64,000 nt of DNA from Bacteroidaceae bacterium (GTDB lineage: Bacteria; Bacteroidota; Bacteroidia; Bacteroidales; Bacteroidaceae), in NCBI GenBank assembly GCA_017547165.1, contig JAFYQK010000013.1:1-64000 (forward strand), in the 5' to 3' direction. The translations under genes were made by a program, and so were the position numbers. Below the pieces are notes generated by a model that saw only the letters and a list, made by a program, of their open reading frames with translations, ran no database searches and was not told the origin of the DNA. Positions 1-9,748 of the stretch are shown one piece after another. The stretch's first letter is position 1, and the number at the start of each line of letters is the position of its first letter.

Positions 1-135
1 ATTTACCACTTTGCATGTACTCGATGCAAATACTGCGCTTCAAGGAGCGGCTGAATTTTTGTTTTCCCATAATTCTTAAATGAATTTGATAATTTAACAT
101 TTAAGCCTATCTGGGAGTCAACCTATTTCAGTACA
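1..135 (-). mobile_element. Left end of an IS3-like insertion sequence, with the start of its first ORF
   Basis: On the minus strand the sequence from 135 inward begins TGTACTGAAATAGGTTGAC, which resembles the TGTACTG-type terminal repeat of IS150-group IS3 elements. An ATG at 70-68 then opens a frame that runs off the window for 23 codons (MGKQKFSRSLKRSICIEYMQ and on). Its basic character and short helix-like start resemble the helix-turn-helix beginning of IS3 OrfA transposase proteins. The distance of about 65 bp from the end to the ATG also fits such elements. The rest of the element lies outside the window, so the family is an inference from the end and the first codons only. Confidence 0.5.
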
Positions 136-2461
136 AGACACAACTATTGTGTTCGTCACCTACCAATATTACCTGGTGAATTCGTTTATTTGATAAAGAG
201 CCCAAGTCAAAAGGAGTCCAATTCGCACCTCCGTCAAAAGTTTCACTAACAAGACCTGGCAGATCATGGCAAATAAAAATTACATGATCTTCGTCATTAG
301 GATCGATTGTGATACGAGTAAAATGCATATTGCCATCCAACTGAGGCAAAGGTTGTACTCTACATTCGGTGAACGTTTCACCTCCGTCATCCGAACGCCA
401 CATATTCCATGTTCCGGAAATATATACTCTATTAGGGTCTGTGCGTGCAAACTCATAGCTATAAAACTCCTCACCATCACTATCAAAAACCTTTTGGAAA
501 GATACACCCTCATCATAAGAAAGATACCCTTCCTGTGGATTTGTCATATCCTGCAAGAATACACGTAAGGCATACCTAGGATCAGTGGCTATTTCTCCAT
601 TTATACGCAACGCTTCATAAGGTTTCACTCCGGTAAACCATGGGCCATAGTGCTCCTCTATTTTTCCGTCCATTTGATGTGGCATAATTCTAGTGGATGC
701 ATCTGAAAAATATACCTTCCATGGATTGCTACGCATTACATAACCTGTTGCTATTTCAACACCACCTACATGCACTGAATTACCTTCACCATAATTGGCA
801 GCATGAACAACATCACCATTATGCCATCGACCGGCAGCCATTACATCCTCGTTCCATCCAACTCCCAACCCCTGATAGTCGGAAGCATAAATGCCGTCAT
901 AACGGTCTTCACCTTTGGTCTCAAAGAAATCACGCGAATATTTGATACCTCCGTCATTGCACACCCAGGTGTCTCCACATGGATGTATGGCTATATCTTG
1001 AATATCACAATGCATCCAGTCGCTTCGCTGATACCCCCCTATGCCACCTTGGCGATAATTACATGTGCCTTCCTCAGTAGAGCGGTAAAGTGAGCACAAG
1101 CCGAAGAGCACATGGGCAGGATTCTGCGGAGATGAGCCCACCATCATATCAAAGAAACCCTGTCCGCCATCGGTATCAAGAAAGGGTGAGAAGGTGTTGT
1201 ACTTACCAGGTGTCACAGGAATTGTTTTGTCCTCCCAATTCTCACCAGCATCTTTAGAAAGCAGGATGAAGGGTTCGCCCTTGCCTCCAAAGGGACCACG
1301 GTCATAGGCATAGCGGTCGCATGTCACAAGGGCATAGACGTAGTTCTGACCTCCGGGAGCAACGCTGACAGCCAAACGACCACATATCATAAAGGATATG
1401 GGCAACTCTTTCTTGCTCCACGACATTCCCATATTGTCCGAAACATAGATATCAGTCCATACACCACGTTCTTCTCTTCTTATAACATATATTCTGGAGG
1501 AATTACCTGGCTGAAGCTCGTGATCGTAGCATATGCCACGCAGAGTGCACGAGAAAGTAGCACCACCATTGGAAGAGATGAAAAAACCGTTGCCATTCTT
1601 GTTGCCATCCTTGCCTCCACAAGCTGCAGTGATATAGTTGCGGTCATTGGGGTCAATACGTATGGAATTGACACGACTGGTTATGCCTTCGCACCGTGTC
1701 CACGTATCACCACCGTCTACACTCTTCCATAGCCATGGGCCACCACCGACATAAACAATATCCTTGTCCATAGGATCTATCTCGATGCTGTAAATCGAAC
1801 CGCCAAAAGTGTGCTCAGGTGCGCATGGTTTCCATGTGAGACCATGGTCGGTGGTCTTGAACACCACTCCTGACTCTGTGCCACAATATAGCGTTGCACT
1901 ATCGGTAAGTGCTACGGCAATACGGAACACACACACCTGAGAATCTTTACGCCGGATTGTGCCATTATCGTTCTGATAGGTTCGGTTGGGACCAATATTA
2001 CGCCATATCTTTGAATCCATCTGGGATATGCCTCTGATGCGTGCCTGAGCTGGTCGGGTATTGAGTGAATCAATATATGCTTGATATTCCTGTATTGTGG
2101 GCAGAACAATTTGGCCGTTCTGATTAACATACTTGCGATAAGCACTAGACCAACGGCGGAAGAAATTAACTGCTGGCTTGTTATCAAGGGTCTTGACGCG
2201 TACATTAACATCAGCGGCACTCCATTGGGAATAAAGTTTCTGCATCTCATGAAAATTCACTCCCGAAGGGTTTTCTACTATCTCCTTCATCCATTCAGGC
2301 GCATTGATTGGCAAAGGTTCAGACATATAAGGATCATAGAGTTGCACACCATATGAAGCTTTAATAGTATCAACATGACTACTAAAACCGTTTATACTAA
2401 CTCCTAAAAACAAACATACAAGGGCAATGATTAGAACTTTTTTCCGTTTGTATTGTATCAT
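128..2461 (-). pseudogene. Secreted BNR/Asp-box repeat protein, 3' end cut off by the insertion element
   Basis: The 777-residue product starts with a signal peptide (basic MIQYKRKK, then a hydrophobic stretch to about residue 27). It carries repeated Asp-boxes (S-x-D-x-G-x-x-W type), for example KTTDHGLTW at 202-210, KSVDGGDTW at 246-254, RSDDGGETF near 689 and TFDGGANW near 741. Such repeats build beta-propellers of sialidase-like or VPS10-like exported proteins; the catalytic activity cannot be assigned. The frame ends VGDEHNSCVLY, and its TGA stop lies inside the terminal repeat of the adjacent insertion element. The natural C-terminus, probably the last propeller strand and a sorting tail, is therefore missing. 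A truncated protein may still be made. Confidence 0.7.
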
Positions 2462-2491
2462 ATTTTTTGCTTTTTTTCGTTTTTTCTATCG

Positions 2492-2499
2492 CAAATGTA
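2492..2499 (-). promoter_or_regulatory. -7 promoter element of the BNR protein gene
   Basis: The minus strand reads TACATTTG, a perfect match to the Bacteroidota -7 element TAnnTTTG, about 30 bp before the ATG at 2461. No clear -33 TTTG is visible. The rest of the 2462-2730 gap is AT-rich and holds only the thrC terminator. Confidence 0.5.
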
Positions 2500-2644
2500 C
2501 AGAATTTATAATTATTACGATCTACATATCTATCTAAGGTTTATTTATTTAACAATTATTATAAACGTTATAAAATTTAGTAAGAAACGTTCTGTCACTC
2601 TTTAACTCTAAACAGAATCCAACTTCCATAATTAGTTCAACAAG

Positions 2645-2703
2645 CACTAAACAAAAAATAATCCCGATAGTTCCATTTGGTTGGCAGATAGACTATCGGG
2701 ATT
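2645..2703 (-). terminator. Rho-independent terminator of the threonine operon
   Basis: A perfect 12-bp stem pairs AATCCCGATAGT (2660-2671) with ACTATCGGGATT (2692-2703) around a 20-nt loop. On the minus strand it is followed by a T-rich tail (TATTTTTTGTTT). It lies 28 bp past the thrC stop. Confidence 0.85.
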
Positions 2704-2730
2704 TATATAGTTTGAGTCCTTATCGCTAAT

Positions 2731-4062
2731 CTAAGGAGTCATCAAAAACCTCTTGAAAGCAGAGAAGTTGTTTGGCATTTGCACGGATTGTTTTTGGCCT
2801 TGCATGAAGGCGGCAAGACGGGCAGGGATTTCAATATCGGTGGCACAAATCTCGTCCACTACTTGCTTGAACTTAGCAGGATGAGCAGTTTCAAGGAAGA
2901 AACCTACCTCTCCAGAACGAAGACCGTCCTGTAATGCCCTATAGCCGCATGCTCCATGGGGGTCGAGCTGATAGCCTGTCTCTGCCAAACACTGACGCAT
3001 GGTGTTGGCAATCTGCTCATCGGAATAGGTGGCACCGGAAATATGCTCGGTGATGGCCTCGTGACTATGGTCATATAGGTCTAGGATACGTGCAAAATTG
3101 CTAGGATCGCCCACATCCATAGCATTGGCGATAGTGGCGGTAGATGGACGGGGATTGTACTGACCTGTCTGCAAATAGTTATAAAAGATGTCGTTGGCAT
3201 TATTGGCAGCAATAAAGCGGTCGATTGGCAGTCCCATACGACGACCGAAAAGAGCACTACAGATGTTGCCGAAGTTGCCCGAGGGTACGCATGCCACGAG
3301 TTTGGGAGTCTGTGCCGAGGGTGCAGCATTCAAGGCAATGCCTTGCTTCTTGAGTTGTGCATAGGCCCAGAAGTAGTAGAAACTCTGGGGCAGGAAGCGT
3401 GCTACGTTGATGGAGTTAGCAGATGTGAGTTTCATGTGCTGGTTGAGTTCAGCATCCATGAAGGCATTCTTTACCATTGTCTGGCAATCATCAAAGACAC
3501 CGTCCACCTCAATGGCGGTGATATTCTGTCCGAGGGTGGTGAACTGACTCTCCTGGATGGGAGACACTTTGCCCTTAGGATAGAGCACATAGACGTGGAT
3601 GCCCTCAACACCAAGGAAACCGTTGGCAACGGCAGAACCGGTGTCGCCAGAGGTAGCAACAAGGACATTAACGAGGTGCCTTCCACCCTGCTTCTTGTTG
3701 AAATAACTCAGAAGGCGTGCCATGAAACGTGCGCCTACGTCCTTGAAGGCCAAGGTAGGACCATGGAAGAGTTCAAGCGAGTAGATATTGTCGGTAACCT
3801 TTACGGCAGGGATGTCGAAAGACATGGTGTCGTAGACTATCTGGCGCAGATCGTCGGCAGGGATATCCTCGCCGAAGAAGCACTCTGCCACACGGAAGGA
3901 TATTTCCTGAAGCGACATGCCCTGTATGTTGTCGAAGAACTCCTGTGGCAGGGGACGGATAGCTGTGGGCATATAGAGACCACGATCAGTGGCAAGTCCC
4001 TTGACAACAGCGGTTTCGAGACTCTCTCTGGTGGCGGTATTGTTAGTAGAATAGTATTGCAT
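2731..4062 (-). CDS. thrC: Threonine synthase
   Basis: This PLP enzyme converts O-phosphohomoserine to threonine, the last step of threonine synthesis, in the cytoplasm. The 443-aa length is normal for the long class of threonine synthase. The N-terminal domain (about 1-90) precedes the PLP segment HGPTLAFKDVGARF, in which Lys107 should form the Schiff base. The phosphate-binding region SGDTGSAV follows. It is the last gene of a minus-strand cluster thrA - ApgM-like kinase - thrC and is followed by a strong terminator. A 170-bp spacer holding a palindrome and short repeats separates it from the kinase gene. Confidence 0.95.
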   Translation of the reverse strand: MQYYSTNNTATRESLETAVVKGLATDRGLYMPTAIRPLPQEFFDNIQGMSLQEISFRVAECFFGEDIPADDLRQIVYDTMSFDIPAVKVTDNIYSLELFHGPTLAFKDVGARFMARLLSYFNKKQGGRHLVNVLVATSGDTGSAVANGFLGVEGIHVYVLYPKGKVSPIQESQFTTLGQNITAIEVDGVFDDCQTMVKNAFMDAELNQHMKLTSANSINVARFLPQSFYYFWAYAQLKKQGIALNAAPSAQTPKLVACVPSGNFGNICSALFGRRMGLPIDRFIAANNANDIFYNYLQTGQYNPRPSTATIANAMDVGDPSNFARILDLYDHSHEAITEHISGATYSDEQIANTMRQCLAETGYQLDPHGACGYRALQDGLRSGEVGFFLETAHPAKFKQVVDEICATDIEIPARLAAFMQGQKQSVQMPNNFSAFKRFLMTP

Positions 4063-4147
4063 AACTTTAAAACGGAAAAGTGAAAACGAAAATCTGTGAG
4101 TAAGCGAGAGCTATGAAACTTGTTTCTATTGCCAAGCCTGAGCAAAT

Positions 4148-4169
4148 TTAATCCGACTAGTCGGCTTAA
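4148..4169. repeat. Palindrome in the spacer between the kinase gene and thrC
   Basis: CCGACTAGTCGG (4153-4164) is a perfect 12-bp palindrome. It sits in a wider 22-bp near-palindrome with TTAA on both sides, in which only the base pair next to each TTAA-side arm differs. It could be a dimeric regulator site or a small hairpin; no T-run follows, so it is not an ordinary terminator. Confidence 0.5.
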
Positions 4170-4186
4170 CACGGAAAACTTTTTAG

Positions 4187-4213
4187 AGATCTCAGAGTAT
4201 TTGGATGTTTCTG
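4187..4213. repeat. Short 9-bp-period repeats in the kinase-thrC spacer
   Basis: AGATCTCAG, AGTATTTGG and ATGTTTCTG follow one another in exact 9-bp register just past the kinase stop. They are degenerate relatives of the clearer units at 5507-5533 and 9749-9802. The flank ACGGAAAACTTTTTAGAG closely matches the flank of the 5507 array. Confidence 0.4.
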
Positions 4214-4232
4214 GTTTCCGATTTCTGGTTGG

Positions 4233-5480
4233 TTAGTATATTTCTGATTGATAATTCTCTAATTCTCTCTCGCGCATGAAGGCGCAGATGAACTCATCGC
4301 CCTCGAGGAGGCCATAGGAACCTTGGCGCGCGGAGTCTTCGTCGAAAGCGCTAACACAGTCAGGTTCAATGCCTGGATGCCAAATGGCAAATGGAATAGG
4401 CTCAGCGGTGTGAGTGCGAAGATCAATAGGTGTGGGATGATCGGGCAGTATGGCAATGGACAAGGGTTCACCCAAATCATATGCAGCCTGCATTATTGGT
4501 CCTACAATATAATTATCTATATTTTCTATGCACTGTATCTTAAGAGCCAGTTCGCCATCATGACCAGCCTCGTCGGCGGCCTCAACATGAAGATAGACAA
4601 AGTCGTCGGTCTGCAAAGCCTCCAAAGCGGCATGTGCCTTTCCGGCGTAATTGGTATCCCAAAGACCAGTGGCTCCCACCACATCTATGATTTTGAGCCC
4701 GGCGTAGCGACCTATGCCACGGATAAGGTCTACAGCAGTGATAACAGAACCTCGCTTTATCTGTTGGGCAAATCTCTCGGTTAAAGGAGTCATCTGCGGG
4801 CGGTAGCCACCACCCCATGGCCAGATGCTGCTGACAGGGTCCTGTCCCAATTCAATGCGCTGGGCATTGAGGGGATGATATTTAAGCAAGACTTGACTCT
4901 TATAAACGAGTTCGGTTAGCAGACGAGCCGTTTCCTCTGCCTCGGGGGTAGCTGCACTAAGCATATACTCGCGCCATGGACGACCAGGAATGTCGTGTGG
5001 AGGGGTACAACGAAGATGCTTGTTGCCCCCTTTGATGACAAGAAGGTGGCGATATTGTACACCAGTATAGAAGTGCACGCGTTCGTTACCCAATTCATCC
5101 TGAAGGTATTTTATGAGTATATCTGCATCCACGGTTTCCAGACGTCCACATGAATGATTGCGCAGGAGGTTGCCATCAAGGGAAACGAAGTTGCAACGCA
5201 GAGCTAGGTCGTCATCTTCGAGCTCCACGCCAATGCTTGCAGCCTCGAGTGGACCACGTCCTTCGTAGACAAGAAACTGGTCATAGCCTAAGATACTGCT
5301 GTTTGCCACCTCGCTACCAGGATGAAAACCATCTGCTACGGTACGCAGAAGTCCACACCTGCCCATGCGTGCTAAACGGTCCATATTTGGGGTGTGGGCA
5401 TGCTGAAGGATGGTTTGTCCTCCCAAGGCCTCCTGGTGCCAATCTGCCATGCCATCACCAAGGATTATTATTCGTTTCAT
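4233..5480 (-). CDS. ApgM-family phosphotransferase, proposed homoserine kinase
   Basis: The 415-aa protein belongs to the archaeal-type, cofactor-independent phosphoglycerate mutase family (alkaline phosphatase superfamily). It has the metal site DGMADW at residues 9-14, the GSEVANSSILGYD segment expected to hold the nucleophile region, and a C-terminal metal motif around D347-H348. No GHMP-type thrB is seen in this cluster. A subfamily of ApgM proteins, found between thrA and thrC in Bacteroidota, is described as a proposed homoserine kinase (TIGR02535). The position here, between thrA and thrC, fits that role: homoserine to O-phosphohomoserine. A glycolytic mutase role is the alternative and is less likely from context. 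Confidence 0.8.
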   Translation of the reverse strand: MKRIIILGDGMADWHQEALGGQTILQHAHTPNMDRLARMGRCGLLRTVADGFHPGSEVANSSILGYDQFLVYEGRGPLEAASIGVELEDDDLALRCNFVSLDGNLLRNHSCGRLETVDADILIKYLQDELGNERVHFYTGVQYRHLLVIKGGNKHLRCTPPHDIPGRPWREYMLSAATPEAEETARLLTELVYKSQVLLKYHPLNAQRIELGQDPVSSIWPWGGGYRPQMTPLTERFAQQIKRGSVITAVDLIRGIGRYAGLKIIDVVGATGLWDTNYAGKAHAALEALQTDDFVYLHVEAADEAGHDGELALKIQCIENIDNYIVGPIMQAAYDLGEPLSIAILPDHPTPIDLRTHTAEPIPFAIWHPGIEPDCVSAFDEDSARQGSYGLLEGDEFICAFMRERELENYQSEIY

Positions 5481-5506
5481 AGTTTTTGAACGGAAAGTTT
5501 TTTAGA

Positions 5507-5533
5507 AGTACTCGGAATACCCAGAGCACTCGG
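5507..5533. repeat. 9-bp-period repeats in the thrA-kinase spacer
   Basis: AGTACTCGG, AATACCCAG and AGCACTCGG run in exact 9-bp register between the thrA stop (5559) and the kinase start (5480). The flank ACGGAAAGTTTTTTAGA resembles the flank of the array at 4187. Confidence 0.55.
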
Positions 5534-5558
5534 AGAAAGTTAACCGCTAACCGTTTTA

Positions 5559-7982
5559 TTAAGCCAATGACATTATGTCTGCAAACACACCGGCGGCGGT
5601 GACAGAAGCACCAGCACCATATCCTTGAATGAGCATGGGGTACTCGTTGTAACGTTCAGTGGTGAGCAGGACGATATTGTTACTGCCTTCCAATTGGTAG
5701 AAGGGGTGCCCCTGCTCTATCTCCTGGAGAGAGATACTAGCGTGACCGTCCTCGTACTTGGCAACGAAGCGCCATACCTTATTCTGACTCTCCAATACCT
5801 GACGACGAGACTCCCATTCAGCATCAAGCGAGGGAAGGTTCTGCCAGAACTCGTCCATAGTGCCGTCAAAGAATGACTGAGGCACGAAGAGGCGTGCCTC
5901 AACGTCCTCTTGATTGATGCTATATCCAGCCTCGCGGCTCAGGATTACCAACTTGCGGAGCACGTCCTTGCCCGAAAGGTCTATACGTGGATCGGGTTCG
6001 CTGTAACCCTCGGCCTTAGCCATCTCGACTGTCTTGCTGAAAGGCACTTGGGCAGAAATGGTGTTGAAGATATAGTTGAGTGTGCCACTAAGAACAGCCT
6101 CGATGCGGAGGATTTTATCGCCAGAGTTGCGCAAGTCATTGATGGTGCGGATGATAGGGAGACCAGCACCTACGTTGGTCTCAAAGAGGAACTTAACGCC
6201 ACGCATCTGCGCAATGCGCTTGAGTTCGCTATATTGTTCGTAGTCACTTGAAGCCGCTATCTTATTGGCTGCAACGATGTTTATATTGTGCAAAAGGAAA
6301 TCCTTATAGAGCGAAGCTACATCGGCAGAGGCTGTACAATCAACAAAAACGCTATTAAAAATATTCATACCGATAACTTCCTCGCGCAAGCGCTCCAAAT
6401 TACTCTCGGGAGCCTGCTTCAACCGCTCGCACACATTCTCCAGATTCAGTCCATCTCGAGAGAACATGGCATTATGTCCAGAGGCTATGCCTACAACATT
6501 CAGTTGGATTCGTAGTTCGCGCATTAGTTTCTCGCGTTGCTGATGTATCTGTTCTATCAAACTGCTGCCAACGGTGCCTACACCACATATAAAAAGGTTA
6601 AGCACCTGGTATTCACTTAGAAAAAAGGAGTCGTGAATTACATTAAGGGCCTTGCGCAAGCATTCCTCTGAAATAACAAAGGAAATATTGGTTTCACTGG
6701 CACCCTGAGCACAAGCTATGACACTGATGCCACTACGGCCAAGTGTACCGAACAATTTGCCAGCAATACCTGGGGTGTGCTTCATGTTTTCACCTACGAT
6801 GGCCACTGTCGCCAAACCGCCCTCAGCCTTCATGGGGTACATTGCACCTTCTGATATTTCCTGGGTAAACTCCTCGTTTAGAACGTGGCATGCCTCTTGG
6901 GCATCTACATCGCGTACACCGATGGAGGTGCTATTCTCACTACTGGCCTGAGACACCATGAACACAGAGATTCCATTGTCAGCCAAACAAGTGAAGATGC
7001 GACGGTTAACACCGATAACACCAACCATGGAGAGACCACTAACAGTGATAAGCGTGGTGCCCTTGATGCTGGAGATACCACGGATAGGCTTCTCGCCCAG
7101 GTGTATGTCTTTCTTGATGATGGTACCAGTAGCCTCTGGATTAAAGGTATTCTTAACCCAGATGGGAATATTCTTGACGCAAACTGGATAAATTGTAGGT
7201 GGATATATGACTTTGGCACCGAAGTTGCAAAGTTCCATTGCCTCGGTGTAGGACAGTTCGTCAATGACATAGGCAGTGCTGATTACGCGTGGGTCAGCTG
7301 TCATGAAACCATCTACATCTGTCCATATCTCCAGTGCAGTGGCATCTAAAGCTGCCGCAACAATGGCTGCAGTATAGTCACTACCGCCTCGACCAAGGTT
7401 GGTTACCTCACCACTCTCTATGTCGGAGGATATGAAACCACCCATTAAACTGATCTCGGGAACTTGTTTCCAAGTGCTGCGTACTATCTCGTTAGTACGT
7501 TGTGCAGAGAGAATATTCTTGCCATTCTTCTTTTCAGTGCGGATGATGTCGCGCGAGTCGAACCAGCGAGCTCCCTCTATCACTGTGGCAACGATGCGCG
7601 AAGACATACGCTCGCCATAGCTGACAATGGTAGCCTCGGTCTTTTGAGAGAGGTCACGGATAAGGAACACACCTTGATAAATGCTACGCAATTCCTCAAG
7701 TAGAGCACGCACTATAGTGAGCAGTTCACCACGGGCCGAACCGGCAGGGAGAGCCTCGCGTATTACCTTCTCATGACGACCTACAATTTCTAGAAACTGT
7801 TTCTGGTATCGCTCATCGCCCTCCTTGGCCATATGGGCCGTTTGTATAAGTTTATCTGTGATGCCACCCAAAGCACTCACCACTACAATGACAGGCTCCG
7901 TCTGCGACTCAACAATCTTCTTTACATTAAGTATACTTTCTGCACTACCAACACTGGTACCGCCAAATTTCAATACTTTCAT
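5559..7982 (-). CDS. thrA: Bifunctional aspartokinase / homoserine dehydrogenase
   Basis: This enzyme catalyses the first and third steps of the aspartate pathway, phosphorylating aspartate and reducing aspartate semialdehyde to homoserine. The 807-aa protein begins with the aspartokinase signature MKVLKFGGTSVGSA. The kinase domain reaches about residue 290 and two ACT regulatory domains follow (about 300-455). The NAD(P)-binding start of homoserine dehydrogenase (FICGVGTVGSSL) and its catalytic domain run to the end. The ACT domains suggest feedback control by threonine, which is known for the family but not tested here. It is the first gene of the threonine cluster; a -7 element lies about 60 bp upstream, and no leader-peptide attenuator is visible. 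Confidence 0.95.
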   Translation of the reverse strand: MKVLKFGGTSVGSAESILNVKKIVESQTEPVIVVVSALGGITDKLIQTAHMAKEGDERYQKQFLEIVGRHEKVIREALPAGSARGELLTIVRALLEELRSIYQGVFLIRDLSQKTEATIVSYGERMSSRIVATVIEGARWFDSRDIIRTEKKNGKNILSAQRTNEIVRSTWKQVPEISLMGGFISSDIESGEVTNLGRGGSDYTAAIVAAALDATALEIWTDVDGFMTADPRVISTAYVIDELSYTEAMELCNFGAKVIYPPTIYPVCVKNIPIWVKNTFNPEATGTIIKKDIHLGEKPIRGISSIKGTTLITVSGLSMVGVIGVNRRIFTCLADNGISVFMVSQASSENSTSIGVRDVDAQEACHVLNEEFTQEISEGAMYPMKAEGGLATVAIVGENMKHTPGIAGKLFGTLGRSGISVIACAQGASETNISFVISEECLRKALNVIHDSFFLSEYQVLNLFICGVGTVGSSLIEQIHQQREKLMRELRIQLNVVGIASGHNAMFSRDGLNLENVCERLKQAPESNLERLREEVIGMNIFNSVFVDCTASADVASLYKDFLLHNINIVAANKIAASSDYEQYSELKRIAQMRGVKFLFETNVGAGLPIIRTINDLRNSGDKILRIEAVLSGTLNYIFNTISAQVPFSKTVEMAKAEGYSEPDPRIDLSGKDVLRKLVILSREAGYSINQEDVEARLFVPQSFFDGTMDEFWQNLPSLDAEWESRRQVLESQNKVWRFVAKYEDGHASISLQEIEQGHPFYQLEGSNNIVLLTTERYNEYPMLIQGYGAGASVTAAGVFADIMSLA

Positions 7983-8040
7983 AGTTGCATATATTGTTTG
8001 CGTAAACTTGTAACGCTTATCGCCAATAATTAAACTTGCG

Positions 8041-8048
8041 CAAATATA
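8041..8048 (-). promoter_or_regulatory. -7 promoter element of the threonine operon
   Basis: The minus strand reads TATATTTG, a perfect TAnnTTTG match, in the 119-bp gap between the FAD protein gene and thrA. TTTTG runs lie upstream, but the best -33 spacing (23 bp) is slightly long. The leader would be about 50 nt, too short for a classic attenuator. Confidence 0.55.
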
Positions 8049-8101
8049 TAACTATTTATAGCAAAAGCAAGCAAAATGTTAGTATTTTTATGTTTTTACT
8101 A

Positions 8102-9733
8102 TCATTTGGTATATTTTTGAGCTATCATCTCTGCACAACGCTCACCATCCACACCTGCCGAGACAATTCCGCCGGCATAGCCTGCCCCCTCGCCACAGGG
8201 GAACAAACCCTTGATACGAATATGTTGGAGTGTTTCCCTCTCGCGAAGTACACGCACGGGAGCAGAGGTACGTGTCTCAACAGCTATCATATTGGCCTCA
8301 TTGGTAAGGAAGCCATGATAGCTGCGACCAAAAGCCTTAAAGCCTTCCTGCAAACGGGTGGTAATAAACTTGGGCATCCAAAAGTGCAAAGGGCTGGCAA
8401 TGAGTCCTGGTGCATAACTACTGGGATTGAGGTCAGAACTAAGACGGTTGTTGACAAAGTCGGCCATACGCTGAGCTGGGGCCGTCTGCAGACGATTGCC
8501 TTGAAGCCAACAATGGCGCTCCAACTGTTCCTGTAAGAGCATGGTACGAAGAATGTCATCCTGCATATCTCTGGGGTTAATACTCTCTCCCACGCCCTCC
8601 AGGGCTATGATATCAGCGCTTTTGATGTTGTTGGGGGTGAGCAGGGATGAGGGCATGATGTCCTCGGGACGAATCTCCACCACCATGCCTGAATTGCTCC
8701 ACTTACCTCCGCGGTTGGACGGACTCATACCGTTTACCACTATCTGTTCGGGACTGCTGGCGGCTGGTACCACCACACCACCGGGGCACATGCAGAAGCT
8801 ATACACGCCACGACCTGCGGCCTGGCGCACCATGGAGTATTCTGCGGCAGGGAGCCACTTGCCCCTACCTTCATTGGAGTGATATTGTATCTGGTCGATG
8901 AGGTGCGAGGGATGCTCCAGACGTACGCCGATAGCAAGGCCCTTAGACTCCATCTCTATGTTTTCGTAATACAGATAGCGATATACATCGCGTGCAGAAT
9001 GACCTGTGGCAAGAATGACTGACGAGGCCAGGAACTCCTGCTCGCCGCATCTGATACCTCGTACCTCGTTGTCTTCCATGATAAGAGATGTCATCTTGGT
9101 CTGGAAGTGTACCTCGCCACCATGCGAGAGGATGGTCTTGCGCATATTCTCTATGACACGAGGCAGACAATCGGTGCCTATGTGTGGATGTGCATCCACG
9201 AGGATGTTGGGGTTGGCGCCATGTTGAACGAAGACACGAAGTATTTTGTCCGAATCGCCACGTTTCTTACTTCGGGTGAAGAGCTTGCCATCACTATATG
9301 CTCCTGCTCCGCCCTCGCCAAAGGAATAATTGCTTTCGGCATCTACACGTTGCTCTGAGCGTATGCGTGCAAGGTCCTTCTTACGTTCGCGCACATCCTT
9401 GCCTCGCTCCACCACAATGGGGCGAAGACCCAACTCTATCAAACGCAGAGCTGCAAACAGACCGCCAGGACCGGCACCAACAACGATGACCGGTTCTGCC
9501 TCACTGACATCGGGATAGAAGATTGGGTCGAAGAGTTGCTCGCTAGGTTGCTCGTCCACAAAGGCACGCACGGTGAGATTAACATAGATGGTGCGCTGAC
9601 GTGCGTCGATGCTACGCTTTAGCACCAGCACAGCATTGGCCTTGATGCCCTTCTCACGTTGAAGGTAAGCAATGATTCCCCTTTCGTCGTAGGCCTCTCG
9701 GGGGGATATTCGTATTTGCAGTTCGTATATCAT
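8102..9733 (-). CDS. FAD-dependent oxidoreductase of the COG2509 family
   Basis: The 543-aa flavoprotein has an N-terminal domain of about 75 residues typical of COG2509. A Rossmann FAD-binding motif VGAGPGG (85-91) is followed by an acidic-end strand IVVERG. The segment SFGEGGAGAYSDGKL is characteristic of this family, and a C-terminal CGEGAGYAGG motif closes the FAD site. The substrate is unknown; it is a soluble enzyme without a signal peptide. The gene lies in a minus-strand series after radA (69-bp spacer with 9-bp repeats) and before the thrA promoter. Confidence 0.85.
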   Translation of the reverse strand: MIYELQIRISPREAYDERGIIAYLQREKGIKANAVLVLKRSIDARQRTIYVNLTVRAFVDEQPSEQLFDPIFYPDVSEAEPVIVVGAGPGGLFAALRLIELGLRPIVVERGKDVRERKKDLARIRSEQRVDAESNYSFGEGGAGAYSDGKLFTRSKKRGDSDKILRVFVQHGANPNILVDAHPHIGTDCLPRVIENMRKTILSHGGEVHFQTKMTSLIMEDNEVRGIRCGEQEFLASSVILATGHSARDVYRYLYYENIEMESKGLAIGVRLEHPSHLIDQIQYHSNEGRGKWLPAAEYSMVRQAAGRGVYSFCMCPGGVVVPAASSPEQIVVNGMSPSNRGGKWSNSGMVVEIRPEDIMPSSLLTPNNIKSADIIALEGVGESINPRDMQDDILRTMLLQEQLERHCWLQGNRLQTAPAQRMADFVNNRLSSDLNPSSYAPGLIASPLHFWMPKFITTRLQEGFKAFGRSYHGFLTNEANMIAVETRTSAPVRVLRERETLQHIRIKGLFPCGEGAGYAGGIVSAGVDGERCAEMIAQKYTK

Positions 9734-9748
9734 AATTCAAAATTTCAG

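Noticed and set aside
3343-4083. 246-aa open frame antisense to thrC
   Set aside because: It is the shadow of a strongly supported gene with PLP motifs and has no promoter or family features.
7983-8101. Attenuator or riboswitch before thrA
   Set aside because: The likely leader is about 50 nt, with no leader peptide rich in Thr/Ile and no terminator-antiterminator pair.
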